Assembly (NCBI RefSeq): GCF_005747095.1
Contig: NZ_SWLG01000020.1
Location: 1-61,699 of the forward strand
DNA from: Exobacillus caeni
GTDB lineage: Bacteria; Bacillota; Bacilli; Bacillales; Guptibacillaceae
Direction of reading: 5' to 3'
DNA: 61,699 bases
Shown here: piece by piece, positions 1 to 7,341 of the stretch
How positions within the stretch are numbered: position 1 is the first letter of the stretch
Layout of the letters: every line of letters starts with the position of its first letter
Made by a program: the position numbers and the translations under genes
Notes under the pieces: generated by a model
The model's input: the letters and a program-made list of their open reading frames with translations, nothing else
Databases searched by the model: none
Told to the model about the DNA's origin: nothing

Positions 1-97
1 AAGATCAGGGAGCAAGCTCCCATCTCTTCGCTCGACTTGCATGTATTAGGCACGCCGCCAGCGTTCGTCCTGAGCCAGGATCAAACTCTCCGATAAA
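1..97 (-). rRNA. rrs: 16S ribosomal RNA, 5' end only (cut by window edge)
   Basis: On the minus strand positions 89-70 read AGAGTTTGATCCTGGCTCAG, the universal conserved sequence near the 5' end of bacterial 16S rRNA, followed by the conserved GACGAACGCTGGCGGCGTG block. The mature 5' end is placed at about 97 by analogy with the Bacillus TTTATCGGAGAG start. The remainder of the gene lies beyond coordinate 1. It is transcribed in the same direction as the ribosomal-protein genes. Confidence 0.97.
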
Positions 98-146
98 AGA
101 TAAGTTCAATCTAGCTTTAAAGCTTAATTCGCTTGGCGTTTTGTTC

Positions 147-162
147 AGTTTTCAAAGAACTA
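147..162 (-). promoter_or_regulatory. boxA-like antitermination signal in the rrn leader
   Basis: The minus strand reads AGTTCTTTGAAAACTG in the leader about 50 nt before the 16S 5' end. This resembles the GTTCTTTGAAAACT block found ahead of Bacillus 16S genes and the NusB/NusE boxA core (TGCTCTTTGA). The function is inferred from family knowledge. Confidence 0.6.
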
Positions 163-233
163 CGACGCACAGGATGTGATGGTATATAGCCAGTAATCCT
201 TTATGCGTTTCGTCGTTTTCAGCGACAAGATTA

Positions 234-262
234 AGTATATCATCTTGTTTCGCAGAAGTCAA
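234..262 (-). promoter_or_regulatory. rrn promoter P2
   Basis: Minus-strand sigma-A promoter with TTGACT (262-257), a 17-bp spacer and TATACT (239-234). It is the promoter nearer the 16S gene, with an AT-rich upstream flank typical of rRNA promoters. It shares the TTATTGACT and GATATACTT contexts with the upstream copy, as in Bacillus tandem rrn promoters. Confidence 0.88.
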
Positions 263-356
263 TAACTCTTAAAGAAGTTTTTGGGACTCTTTTTTCTATA
301 ACTCCTTAACTGTTCTAATAGTTAAATTTGTCCTGCCGCTCAACAGCGACTTTCCA

Positions 357-385
357 AGTATATCACTGCTAACAAACTAAGTCAA
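357..385 (-). promoter_or_regulatory. rrn promoter P1
   Basis: Minus-strand sigma-A promoter with TTGACT (385-380), a 17-bp spacer and TATACT (362-357), lying 123 bp upstream of P2. An A/T-rich stretch at 386-440 could serve as an UP element. The 98-459 interval holds only the leader and the two promoters; no gene is seen. Confidence 0.88.
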
Positions 386-459
386 TAACTTTTTTAAACT
401 ATACAACGAAACCATTTTCATTCACGAAAAGGAACTATTTTACTTACTCTCTATTACTG

Positions 460-684
460 TCAGTTTGTTTTTTGCCTCAATAGCCTCATATACTTTGTAC
501 AATCCGAGGGTGAAGCAAACCTTTTGAAAATACGGAATAGCAGTTGATACCTTTCCTCCATTGCTCTTTTAACGAGACAATCGATCCGCTTATCACCAAG
601 ATCTAGCAATAGCTCTTCCATTTCCTTCTTTAATAAGTATTCCAGCTCTTTTACTTCCTTAAAATCAATTAACAGTCCAAGCAT
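460..684 (-). CDS. Conserved short hypothetical protein, 74 aa
   Basis: A 74-residue frame with a good ribosome binding site (GAGGTGAGCGA then ATG). It lies between divergent pdaB and the rrn promoters and points toward the 16S gene. The protein is highly charged and likely all-helical: a Glu/Lys/Leu-rich first half (EVKELEYLLKKEMEELLL) followed by a basic, aromatic second half ending in a CTKYMRLLR segment. There is no signal peptide or membrane segment. I do not recognise a named family and assign no function. Its ordered amphipathic composition and clear SD site favour a real gene over chance, and its 3' end lies next to the rrn upstream-promoter region. Confidence 0.65.
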   Translation of the reverse strand: MLGLLIDFKEVKELEYLLKKEMEELLLDLGDKRIDCLVKRAMEERYQLLFRIFKRFASPSDCTKYMRLLRQKTN

Positions 685-824
685 TCGCTCACCTCTTCAT
701 CAGTGCTATATACAATTATTTCCTTCAAGACCATTAATTATGAGTAATTTTCCGTTTCTACTCCTCTCTCATATACATATCTTTTTTAAAACAAGCATAA
801 AAATTGGACAAAGGAGGGATTAGC

Positions 825-1586
825 GTGAAGTTTTTTTGGACGATAAACGGCCGAAACTTTAAACAAGTATTTGTTATTATCGTAGCTGCTTTTTTTGCAG
901 CCACCATTATTTTCATGGAAGGCGGAGATCTGGCTGTTTTTTCGACAGCAGACGGTCCTCGAGCAGTAGATAAAGTTAGAACGAAGGACAAGAAGGTTGC
1001 ATTGACGTTTGATATTAGCTGGGGGGAGTCTAGAGCAATTCCAATTCTTGAAGTATTAAAGCAAAAAAATGTGAAGAATACTACGTTCTTTTTATCCGGA
1101 GCCTGGGCAGAGCGCCATCCTGATACGGTCGAAACAATCATTGAGAACGGTCATGAACTAGCAAGTATGGGATATAGGTACAAAAATTATACAGAGATGG
1201 AAGACGAAGAAATAAGGAAAGATATAGTGAGGGCTCAGGAAGCAATCGAGAAGATCAGCGATGAAGTTCCTACCCTTCTTAGGCCACCGAACGGCAATTT
1301 TGATAAAAGGGTTTTGAATATTTCCGGTCGCTTAAAGCAAACAGTCGTTCATTGGAGCCTTGACTCTGAAGATTGGCAGAACCCTGGAACAGACAAAATC
1401 ATTGAAAATGTCACAGAAAACGTCAGGCGCGGTGATATCATCCTGTTACATGCTTCAGATTCTGCCAAACAAACCGCCGCTGCCCTACCTGTTATAATCG
1501 ATAAGTTAAAAGATGATGGCTACACATTTGTCTCTGTTACGGAACTAATCGCAGATACCAAAGCAAAAAGCAAAGAAGTAAAATAA
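825..1586 (+). CDS. pdaB: Polysaccharide deacetylase family sporulation protein PdaB
   Basis: A NodB/CE4-fold protein of the PdaB type, which B. subtilis needs to keep spores viable late in sporulation. The start is GTG at 825, preceded by AAAGGAGGG, giving 253 aa (B. subtilis about 254). An N-terminal membrane anchor covers roughly residues 14-30. The catalytic-core motifs are altered as in other PdaB proteins: motif 1 is TFDISW (Asp63 kept, second Asp replaced by Ile), and the zinc-His motif reads GHELASMGYRY without the usual second His. RPPNGNF, WSLDSEDW and LLHASDS match later motifs. It is divergent from the 74-aa gene and convergent with kbaA. Deacetylase activity is therefore doubtful; family identity is firm. 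Confidence 0.92.
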   Translation: MKFFWTINGRNFKQVFVIIVAAFFAATIIFMEGGDLAVFSTADGPRAVDKVRTKDKKVALTFDISWGESRAIPILEVLKQKNVKNTTFFLSGAWAERHPDTVETIIENGHELASMGYRYKNYTEMEDEEIRKDIVRAQEAIEKISDEVPTLLRPPNGNFDKRVLNISGRLKQTVVHWSLDSEDWQNPGTDKIIENVTENVRRGDIILLHASDSAKQTAAALPVIIDKLKDDGYTFVSVTELIADTKAKSKEVK

Positions 1587-1622
1587 AAAACCGCATGCTG
1601 CATTAGAGTGCAGCATGCGGTT
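1587..1622. terminator. Bidirectional terminator between pdaB and kbaA
   Basis: A perfect stem (AAAACCGCATGCTGCA pairing with its complement) closes a short ttagag loop, with A-run and T-run on opposite sides. It can terminate both pdaB (plus) and the convergent kbaA (minus). Confidence 0.9.
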
Positions 1623-1649
1623 TTCTGTTCATTATTATCATATATTTTG

Positions 1650-2252
1650 TTAAGCTTTTCTGCCAGCCAGTCTATGCAAAACAAGAATTTGCCAGATGTT
1701 GCTGGTCAAAAGCGGGAAGAATATTAGCCATAGCCATTTAAAATCGTTTCCACGCAATGCCGGTATCCACTCTAGAATAGTAACAACAACAATAAAGAAT
1801 AATGTAGGGATGAACGCTTGCTTATTCGTTTCTTTTTGTTTCTTATATGCCACTGCCAGTCCGATGATAAGCAGCAACAATGCGATCCAGAAATAATTTA
1901 GCCAGCTTTCATCCGGCTCTGCAAAACCTGTATAACGAAGGTAAACGAGATCGAATAATGCAAAGATGATTAAAATGATTTGTACTCCGTTCCAGAGCTT
2001 AACAGATTTAAAAATTCCAAGTCCAAAACGGTGAATCGTTAGATAAGCGAAAAACCCCATCTGACTGATCAAGCTAAAAATCGATGAAACGCCAAACAGC
2101 CAAAGGATTACCATGAGAAAGGAAACGATATCTCCCTGTTTTAAATCTCCCCAGTACGTGCTCCAATCTAAAACTAAACCGGTTAAAACACCGGAAAAGG
2201 CACCAATTAACAATGTTGTAAAAAATAAAAAAACCAGATTTTTTGCCTTCAA
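1650..2252 (-). CDS. kbaA: KinB-signaling pathway activation protein KbaA
   Basis: An integral membrane protein whose B. subtilis homologue is needed for the KinB branch of the sporulation phosphorelay. Strongly hydrophobic stretches give about six transmembrane segments, starting near residues 5-25 and ending with a WLWLIFFPLLTSNIW segment, then a short basic tail. I place the start at TTG 2252 because GGAGG lies 8 nt upstream, giving 200 aa (B. subtilis about 198). An upstream ATG at 2267 lacks as good a site. The neighbours gerD, salA, cwlD and pdaB are the same as in B. subtilis, which supports the name. Confidence 0.85.
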   Translation of the reverse strand: MKAKNLVFLFFTTLLIGAFSGVLTGLVLDWSTYWGDLKQGDIVSFLMVILWLFGVSSIFSLISQMGFFAYLTIHRFGLGIFKSVKLWNGVQIILIIFALFDLVYLRYTGFAEPDESWLNYFWIALLLLIIGLAVAYKKQKETNKQAFIPTLFFIVVVTILEWIPALRGNDFKWLWLIFFPLLTSNIWQILVLHRLAGRKA

Positions 2253-2336
2253 AATACTTTCCTCCATGTTTTTCAATATCCCTTTTCGATTTTACCAGTG
2301 AGGAAGCGAAATTACCAGCTTTCCTATATTCACCAA

Positions 2337-2366
2337 GTATTTTTAAGATGAGCTAATTCCATATTA
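2337..2366 (+). promoter_or_regulatory. Sigma-G/F-like promoter of gerD
   Basis: GTATT at 2337-2341, an 18-bp spacer and CATATTA at 2360-2366 fit the forespore sigma-G pattern (GHATR, 17-18 bp, CATWHTA). The -10 matches fully and the -35 in four of five positions. It lies 35 bp before the gerD start. B. subtilis gerD is known to be forespore expressed, which agrees. Confidence 0.65.
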
Positions 2367-2400
2367 TAAATAAATGATAGATGGAAAGGAGCAGATTGCC

Positions 2401-3030
2401 ATGTACCAATATTTTAGACTGCTCATTTGCTGTATTTTGTTCCTGTCAGTTACAGCCTGTGCGGCAGGTGCTGCTGAAAATGCCCAGCCGGACTATGAAG
2501 AAACCAAAAAGATGATGGTGGATATGCTTAAAACGGATGATGGTAAAAAGGCTATCCATGAAATAATGACAGACGATAAAATCAAACAGGACCTTGTAAT
2601 GGAACAATCGTTTGTTAAAGAATCGATACAAAAGACGCTTACTACTGAAGAAGGCAAAAAGTACTGGCAGGAAATCATGAAAGATCCTAAATTTGTAAAA
2701 GAGTATGCCAAATCATTACAGAGTGAACATGAGGCCCTTATGAAAGGCCTGATGAATGATCCTGAATATCAGGAAAAGTTAATGGATATTCTCCAGGATC
2801 CTGAAATGGAAAAAAGATATCTGCAGCTCCTCGAAAGCAAAGCTTTCCGGGAACAGATGAAAACGACTGTGACAGAAATATTCGAAAGCCCTCTGTTTAT
2901 GGCAAAAGTTCAAGAAATGGTTGCTAACACCACAGCGGAACAATTAAAAAAAGCGGAAAAACAAGGTGGAGACAAGAAAAAAGATGAAGAAGGCCAGGGT
3001 GGAGGCAGTGATCAAGGTCAAGAAGGATAG
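2401..3030 (+). CDS. gerD: Spore germination lipoprotein GerD
   Basis: A lipoprotein that in B. subtilis organises nutrient germinant receptors into the inner-membrane germinosome. The start is ATG 2401 with AAAGGAG upstream. The signal peptide runs to a lipobox VTAC with Cys20 as the lipidated residue. The mature part is acidic and basic helical sequence with repeated segments of the EEGKKYWQEIMKDP type, predicted rod-like. The C-terminus is a low-complexity Gly/Gln/Glu/Lys tail, also seen in other GerD proteins. The length is 209 aa, slightly longer than the B. subtilis protein because of this tail. It is transcribed alone from a sigma-G-like promoter and convergent with salA. Confidence 0.92.
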   Translation: MYQYFRLLICCILFLSVTACAAGAAENAQPDYEETKKMMVDMLKTDDGKKAIHEIMTDDKIKQDLVMEQSFVKESIQKTLTTEEGKKYWQEIMKDPKFVKEYAKSLQSEHEALMKGLMNDPEYQEKLMDILQDPEMEKRYLQLLESKAFREQMKTTVTEIFESPLFMAKVQEMVANTTAEQLKKAEKQGGDKKKDEEGQGGGSDQGQEG

Positions 3031-3043
3031 TCGTTTGCAATTC

Positions 3044-3083
3044 AAAAAAGGGGCTGACACTTTGCTTTTAGTCAGCCCCTTTT
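3044..3083. terminator. Bidirectional terminator between gerD and salA
   Basis: AAAAGGGGCTGAC pairs perfectly with GTCAGCCCCTTTT around a 12-nt loop, flanked by an A-run on one side and a T-run on the other. It serves both convergent genes. Confidence 0.92.
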
Positions 3084-3086
3084 GCA

Positions 3087-4124
3087 TTAGTTATTAATTT
3101 TTTCAATTACTTTTTCAGCTATTTCCATATACCGTTTTCCGATAAGATGATCTTGTTCATATATTGATGGAGCAAAGTCGTCTTTATCCATGTCCGGTTG
3201 TCCAAGTGGAAGTTTGCCGAGCAAGTCTGTAGAAAGTTCCTCTGCAAGCTTCTCTCCTCCGCCCTGGCCGAAGACATATTCTTTCTCTCCAGTAACTTTA
3301 CTTTCAAAATAAGACATGTTCTCCACTACACCAAGCACTTCATGATTTGTTTTGATCGCCATGGCTCCCGCTCTGGCTGCCACAAACGCAGCTGTTGCGT
3401 GAGGTGTCGTAACGATAATTTCCTTACAGGAAGGAAGCATCGTATGTACGTCCAGTGCAACATCGCCAGTTCCCGGAGGAAGATCAAGCAATAAATAGTC
3501 AAGTTCTCCCCACTCAACCTCACTGAAGAAATTATTCAGCATTTTACCAAGCATCGGTCCGCGCCAAATTACCGGTGCATTATCCTCTACGAAAAACGCC
3601 ATTGAAATAACTTTTACACCGAACCGCTCAACTGGATGGATTTTATCATCGATTATTTTTGGACGCTCTTCAATCCCCATCATATCCGGGACACTAAATC
3701 CGTAAATGTCAGCATCGATTACTCCAACCTTCTTTCCAAGCCGTGCAAGAGAAGTGGCAAGGTTAACAGTAACTGTTGATTTTCCGACTCCTCCTTTACC
3801 ACTTGCTACAGCAATAAATGTTGTTTTGCTGTCAGGTGATAACAGCGGCGGCATCCCTGGATTGCTTTGGCGGGCATCCCCCGGAAGCTCATCCTGCGTT
3901 AACTCTTCAAAACGGAGACCGACGGATTCTGCGCCAGCTCCCTTTAGCGTATTAACGATCTCCTGTTGGACTTGCATCTGCTCAGCATTCCCTGTTTGCG
4001 CCAAAGCGACCTTCACGCTAACATAGCCCTCTTTTATCTTCACATCTCTTACAGTAACACTTTTATGTATAAATGGGTCCTTAATCTCTTTTAAAAGCTC
4101 GAGTACTTCCTCTCTAGATAACAA
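3087..4124 (-). CDS. salA: Mrp/NBP35-family P-loop ATPase SalA
   Basis: A member of the Mrp/ApbC family. Relatives carry iron-sulfur clusters; the Bacillus protein SalA acts as an ATP-dependent repressor of scoC and affects protease production. An N-terminal MIP18/FSCA-like domain (about residues 1-90) is followed by the deviant Walker A ASGKGGVGKST near residues 108-117, then a DADIYGFSVPDMMG switch and LLLDLPPGTGD Walker B. The CXXC pair used for cluster binding in NBP35 is not visible. The start is chosen at TTG 4124, with GGTGG 8 nt upstream, giving 345 aa; GTG codons a few positions upstream are alternatives. It lies between cwlD and gerD as in B. subtilis. Confidence 0.9.
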   Translation of the reverse strand: MLSREEVLELLKEIKDPFIHKSVTVRDVKIKEGYVSVKVALAQTGNAEQMQVQQEIVNTLKGAGAESVGLRFEELTQDELPGDARQSNPGMPPLLSPDSKTTFIAVASGKGGVGKSTVTVNLATSLARLGKKVGVIDADIYGFSVPDMMGIEERPKIIDDKIHPVERFGVKVISMAFFVEDNAPVIWRGPMLGKMLNNFFSEVEWGELDYLLLDLPPGTGDVALDVHTMLPSCKEIIVTTPHATAAFVAARAGAMAIKTNHEVLGVVENMSYFESKVTGEKEYVFGQGGGEKLAEELSTDLLGKLPLGQPDMDKDDFAPSIYEQDHLIGKRYMEIAEKVIEKINN

Positions 4125-4254
4125 TTTCGACACCACCTTATTGTATTCGTTAACTTTTTTAGTATAACACAAATTAGTCAGAAATTTACTAACGGGGGCT
4201 TGGCCTTATTAGCATAAACCCGAACGTTAATGATTGACTTAATTTCTCGTAACC

Positions 4255-4285
4255 GAAAGTAAAGAACACCTTCATTCCGAAGGTG
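4255..4285 (-). terminator. Terminator overlapping the cwlD stop codon
   Basis: On the minus strand CACCTTC pairs with GAAGGTG around a 5-nt loop and is followed by TTCTTTACTTT. The cwlD stop codon (4274-4272) lies at the hairpin, so the 3' end of the gene forms part of the terminator. Confidence 0.7.
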
Positions 4286-4988
4286 CTGGTTCGTTCGTAT
4301 AGAAACGGAGAATGCCCTGGTAGATAGACGCCGATACTTTATTCTGGTAGGATTCCGATTTTAGCAGTTCTTTTTCGGAAGGATTTGAAAGGAATCCTAC
4401 TTCAACCAATGCACCCGGGATTTTTGCCTGTCTTAGAAGGTAAACTCCCTGGATGCTTTTGGCCTGTCTTGTAGTATTTTCAAGATTCCTGATAATCTCA
4501 TTCTGGATAAACTTCGATAAATTTTTGCTTTGTTCATTGTTGGGATTATAGAAAGTCTGGGCTCCTCGCCACCTTGGTGAAGGTATCGCATTTAAATGAA
4601 TGCTAATAAATAAGTCGGTATGTTCGTTGTTTATTATCTTTGCCCTGCGCCTTAAATCTTCAGACTTCCTGTTGCTTAACCCCCGAGTGGATTTATCGGC
4701 AAGATCCTCATCTATTTCCCGCGTCATTACCACTAAGGCGCCTGCCTCCTGTAAATAGTCCCTTAAATTGAGGGCTATTTTTAACGCGATATCTTTTTCC
4801 TGCACATCCCCCTTGCCTTCTGCTCCTCCATCAGGTCCTCCGTGGCCAGGATCCAATACAATTATCTTTCCGGCCAGCGGAAGGTTCCAAGTGTTCCATG
4901 AGTTATCGATCACGAACTGGTAATTTAAAATAAAGGCTAAAATGACGATTCCGAGAAAAACTCCGATTCTCTTCCACCATATTTTCAT
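4272..4988 (-). CDS. cwlD: Spore cortex N-acetylmuramoyl-L-alanine amidase CwlD
   Basis: An Amidase_3 zinc enzyme that removes the peptide side chain from muramic acid so that muramic-delta-lactam can form in the spore cortex. An N-terminal signal-anchor covers about residues 5-22. The catalytic domain shows LDPGHGGPDGG (zinc His49), a VQEKDIAL Glu, SIHLNA (second zinc His) and the ALVEVGFLSN catalytic Glu near the C-terminus. The start is ATG 4988 after GGGGAGAGG, giving 238 aa (B. subtilis 237). An upstream ATG at 5012 has no ribosome binding site of its own. The sequence TCATATTTTTGCC...CATATAAA upstream weakly resembles a sigma-G promoter, which I do not call. Confidence 0.94.
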   Translation of the reverse strand: MKIWWKRIGVFLGIVILAFILNYQFVIDNSWNTWNLPLAGKIIVLDPGHGGPDGGAEGKGDVQEKDIALKIALNLRDYLQEAGALVVMTREIDEDLADKSTRGLSNRKSEDLRRRAKIINNEHTDLFISIHLNAIPSPRWRGAQTFYNPNNEQSKNLSKFIQNEIIRNLENTTRQAKSIQGVYLLRQAKIPGALVEVGFLSNPSEKELLKSESYQNKVSASIYQGILRFYTNEPAPSE

Positions 4989-5055
4989 TTTACCTCTCCC
5001 CATCTGTTTCAATAGTCTTTCCTATTTATATGGGACAAGAGGCAAAAATATGAAA

Positions 5056-5493
5056 TTAATGAAGTCGAAGTCGATGCCTTTTCACGCCGTTTTGAAAACC
5101 TTCCATCCACCATTTGTTTACAAAGGCCTCGCAGCCGGTATAAATGGATTCCTCACTGGATTGATTACTCGACTTCCAAAACAGCCAGTAATCGAAAAGA
5201 GCTTCTATTAATGCCTGCTCGAAAGTGTAGCTCCGGTCTCTGACCTGCCCAATTGTTTCGCCATAGTAGGAAAACTTGCTGAACTCTGCACCAAGCAGAT
5301 AAGCTTCAATGGCGATATCGATACAGAGGTTTTCAATATCCCCTTTATATAAGATAGAAGTTGAGAAAAAAGGAGAAAAGATCTTCTGGATATCCTTCGT
5401 TATTTCTTCAAGAGAAATCTCCATTAGAACACGCTTTTCAAATTTCATCTGCTTTTTTCTGTGTTTTTCTTTGAAGGTTGTAATGACATTCAT
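5056..5493 (-). CDS. ybaK: YbaK family protein (DUF2521), function unknown
   Basis: A 145-aa soluble protein resembling B. subtilis YbaK, which lies at the same place next to cwlD. The recognisable core is the segment around DIAIEAYLLGAEFSKFSYYGE and the conserved tail FVNKWWMEGFQ followed by a basic end (KRHRLRLH). There is no signal peptide or membrane segment. GAGGGGGATT precedes the ATG. No biochemical role is known for the family, and nothing in the sequence suggests an enzyme active site. Confidence 0.8.
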   Translation of the reverse strand: MNVITTFKEKHRKKQMKFEKRVLMEISLEEITKDIQKIFSPFFSTSILYKGDIENLCIDIAIEAYLLGAEFSKFSYYGETIGQVRDRSYTFEQALIEALFDYWLFWKSSNQSSEESIYTGCEAFVNKWWMEGFQNGVKRHRLRLH

Positions 5494-5631
5494 TGTGTGA
5501 ATCCCCCTCGTCTCTCTTGCCTGTATGTAGCAGAGATTGATTAAACCTTTTCTTTATTTTTTTACTCAATACTTTAACTATACGGTTTAATCATTGGAAA
5601 AAGTGGAATTCACCTCAAGCGATAAATCACA

Positions 5632-6099
5632 TCAGTCCCTTGTCATCTGATTGATCCTTGCTCTCATGGAACCGATCACCGTTCGTTTGTACCGTATACC
5701 AAGGATCAGTACTTTTATTTGCTGGGTCCTCGACAGTTGACTAAAACGAGGTTCTTGTTTTAAAAAAGAACGGACGATAGACCAGCTCACTGGTTTCATT
5801 GGAAAGTCATCAAGCGGCTGTTTGTTAAAGCAAATTGCAAAGAGTGACTTCATTCTACTGGGACGGCTTTTAGCTATTATGCAGGGCGCATAAATATTTT
5901 TCGTTCGTTTTTTTAGGTGTTCAAACCTTTCCAGTCCGTCGAGAAGCGTATAGAAGCCGTCATTTCCATTTTTTCTTACAACCAGAAGATACATGCAGTC
6001 CCACACTAACCTCTGTAGCTTTTTAAGTTGCTCCGTTACTTTGATACTCCTGTCTGCTTTGATTTTGCTAAGAGGTATATACTGAACTGTAAACTTCAT
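5632..6099 (-). CDS. Orphan ParB/sulfiredoxin-fold protein of unknown function
   Basis: A 155-aa protein. The first 80 residues look like a ParB N-terminal (ParB/Srx) domain: IPLSKIKADRSIK at 8-20, LLVVRKNGNDGFYTLLDGLERFEHLKK at about 39-65, in the order of the usual IPL...PIVVR...Y.LIDGERR pattern. The second half is basic and helical with Arg/Lys-rich segments and ends MRARINQMTRD. No DNA-binding HTH of full ParB is evident. GAGAGG lies 8 nt before ATG 6099. It occupies the slot where B. subtilis carries the methyltransferase gene ybaJ, between rpsI and ybaK. Role unknown; nucleotide or DNA binding is an inference from fold only. Confidence 0.7.
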   Translation of the reverse strand: MKFTVQYIPLSKIKADRSIKVTEQLKKLQRLVWDCMYLLVVRKNGNDGFYTLLDGLERFEHLKKRTKNIYAPCIIAKSRPSRMKSLFAICFNKQPLDDFPMKPVSWSIVRSFLKQEPRFSQLSRTQQIKVLILGIRYKRTVIGSMRARINQMTRD

Positions 6100-6261
6100 T
6101 AAGCATCCTCTCCCGTTATCTTTTTTTAAAGCTATTTTCTAAAAGAATGTTGTTTTTGCAGGAAAAGAGCCTTTTTAAAAAATCACAAACGGCCATTCTT
6201 TTGTTAGTAGTACTTTATGAAAAAATTGGGCTAATGCTACACCGTACATTTTGAACAAAAT

Positions 6262-6295
6262 AAAAAAGACCCCCAGACAAAAGTCTGAGAGCCTT
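6262..6295 (-). terminator. Terminator of rplM-rpsI
   Basis: Minus strand GGCTCTCAGAC TTTT GTCTGGGGGTC followed by TTTTTTATTTT, immediately after the rpsI stop. Confidence 0.88.
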
Positions 6296-6309
6296 GAAAC
6301 GTAATGAAA

Positions 6310-6702
6310 TTAACGTTTTGAGAACTGTGGTGCACGACGAGCGCCTTTAAGACCGTATTTCTTACGCTCTTTCATACGTGGGTCACGAGTTAAGAAACCA
6401 GCACGCTTAAGAGAAGTACGGTATTCAGGGTTTGCTTCAAGAAGTGCACGAGCGATTCCGTGACGGATCGCGCCCGCTTGTCCAGTGAAACCTCCGCCGT
6501 TTACGTTTACGAAAATATCGTAAGTTCCTTCAGTTTCAGTTTCAACAAGTGGTTGCTTAGCAATAAGCTTTAAAGTTTCTAAGTTAAAATAGTCGTCTAG
6601 TTCGCGACCGTTTACTACCATACGTCCGTTTCCAGGAAGTAGGCGAACACGGGCAACAGAATGCTTACGACGACCAGTTCCAGTGTATTGTACTTGTGCC
6701 AA
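6310..6702 (-). CDS. rpsI: 30S ribosomal protein uS9
   Basis: Full-length S9 (130 aa), beginning [20 protein letters not shown] and ending with the invariant QFSKR tail whose terminal Lys-Arg reaches the P-site tRNA. It forms part of the 30S head. It follows rplM by 20 nt with GGAGGGG before the ATG, and a strong terminator closes the unit. Confidence 0.98.
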   Translation of the reverse strand: MAQVQYTGTGRRKHSVARVRLLPGNGRMVVNGRELDDYFNLETLKLIAKQPLVETETEGTYDIFVNVNGGGFTGQAGAIRHGIARALLEANPEYRTSLKRAGFLTRDPRMKERKKYGLKGARRAPQFSKR

Positions 6703-6722
6703 ATTGGTCCCCTCCTTATTTA

Positions 6723-7160
6723 TTAACCTCTAAGTTCATATTTTTCAGGTTGTTGTGCTTGATGGTTATGCTCGCTTCCAGCATAAACGTGAAGCTTTTT
6801 AGCCATTTTACGTCCAAGGCTGTTTTTCGGAAGCATACCTTTAACCGCGATTTCAAGCATTTGCTGTGAACGGTTAGTACGCATTTCAAGAGCAGTTCTT
6901 GACTTCAATCCGCCTGGATGTCCACTGTGACGATAGTACATTTTGTCAGTCAGCTTCTTACCAGTAAGTTCAATTTTCTCTGCGTTGAGGATGATTACAT
7001 GATCACCAGTATCAACGTGAGGTGTGAAAGATGGTTTGTGTTTGCCACGCAAAATTGATGCTACTTCACTAGCTAAACGACCTAGTGTTTGTCCTTCAGC
7101 ATCAACGACATACCATTTGCGCTCTACTTCGTTTGATTTTGCCATATATGTCGTACGCAT
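6723..7160 (-). CDS. rplM: 50S ribosomal protein uL13
   Basis: L13, an early-assembling 50S protein. The start is ATG 7160 ([21 protein letters not shown]) because AGGAGGG lies 6 nt upstream; a longer frame to 7184 would place the SD inside the gene. The length from 7160 is 145 aa, the usual Bacillus length. The conserved [22 protein letters not shown] and [12 protein letters not shown] segments are present. It is co-transcribed with rpsI. Confidence 0.97.
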   Translation of the reverse strand: MRTTYMAKSNEVERKWYVVDAEGQTLGRLASEVASILRGKHKPSFTPHVDTGDHVIILNAEKIELTGKKLTDKMYYRHSGHPGGLKSRTALEMRTNRSQQMLEIAVKGMLPKNSLGRKMAKKLHVYAGSEHNHQAQQPEKYELRG

Positions 7161-7271
7161 GAGTTTCCCTCCTAATTGGATCACTATATTTTAATACAGT
7201 CATTGTCATTGTCTTCGTTATCGTAACGATTTCTAAATCCGGGGCTAGTGGATATAGAAATGCCAAATAAT
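7161..7271 (-). promoter_or_regulatory. rplM 5' leader, possible L13 leader
   Basis: A roughly 100-nt untranslated leader between the rplM promoter and SD, with short self-complementary tracts such as AAATCGTTACGATAACGAAG. An L13 leader is known upstream of rplM in Bacillus; I infer this one from position only and have not matched its consensus. Confidence 0.45.
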
Positions 7272-7300
7272 ATCTTAATACACGGTGCCGGGAATGTCAA
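7272..7300 (-). promoter_or_regulatory. rplM promoter
   Basis: TTGACA (7300-7295), 17-bp spacer, TAAGAT (7277-7272) on minus. It lies just after the truA stop, so rplM-rpsI can be made separately from the ECF-truA genes upstream. Confidence 0.85.
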
Positions 7301-7341
7301 GGCGATGTTTAACGTTTATTCGTTTTTGCTGGAATTCCCAG

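Noticed and set aside
690-800. Possible sigma-E/G promoter for pdaB around CATATACATA
   Set aside because: No pairing of -35 and -10 with acceptable spacing could be settled by eye.
758-1141. 127-codon minus frame under pdaB
   Set aside because: Shadow of pdaB, whose plus frame has clear motifs and SD.
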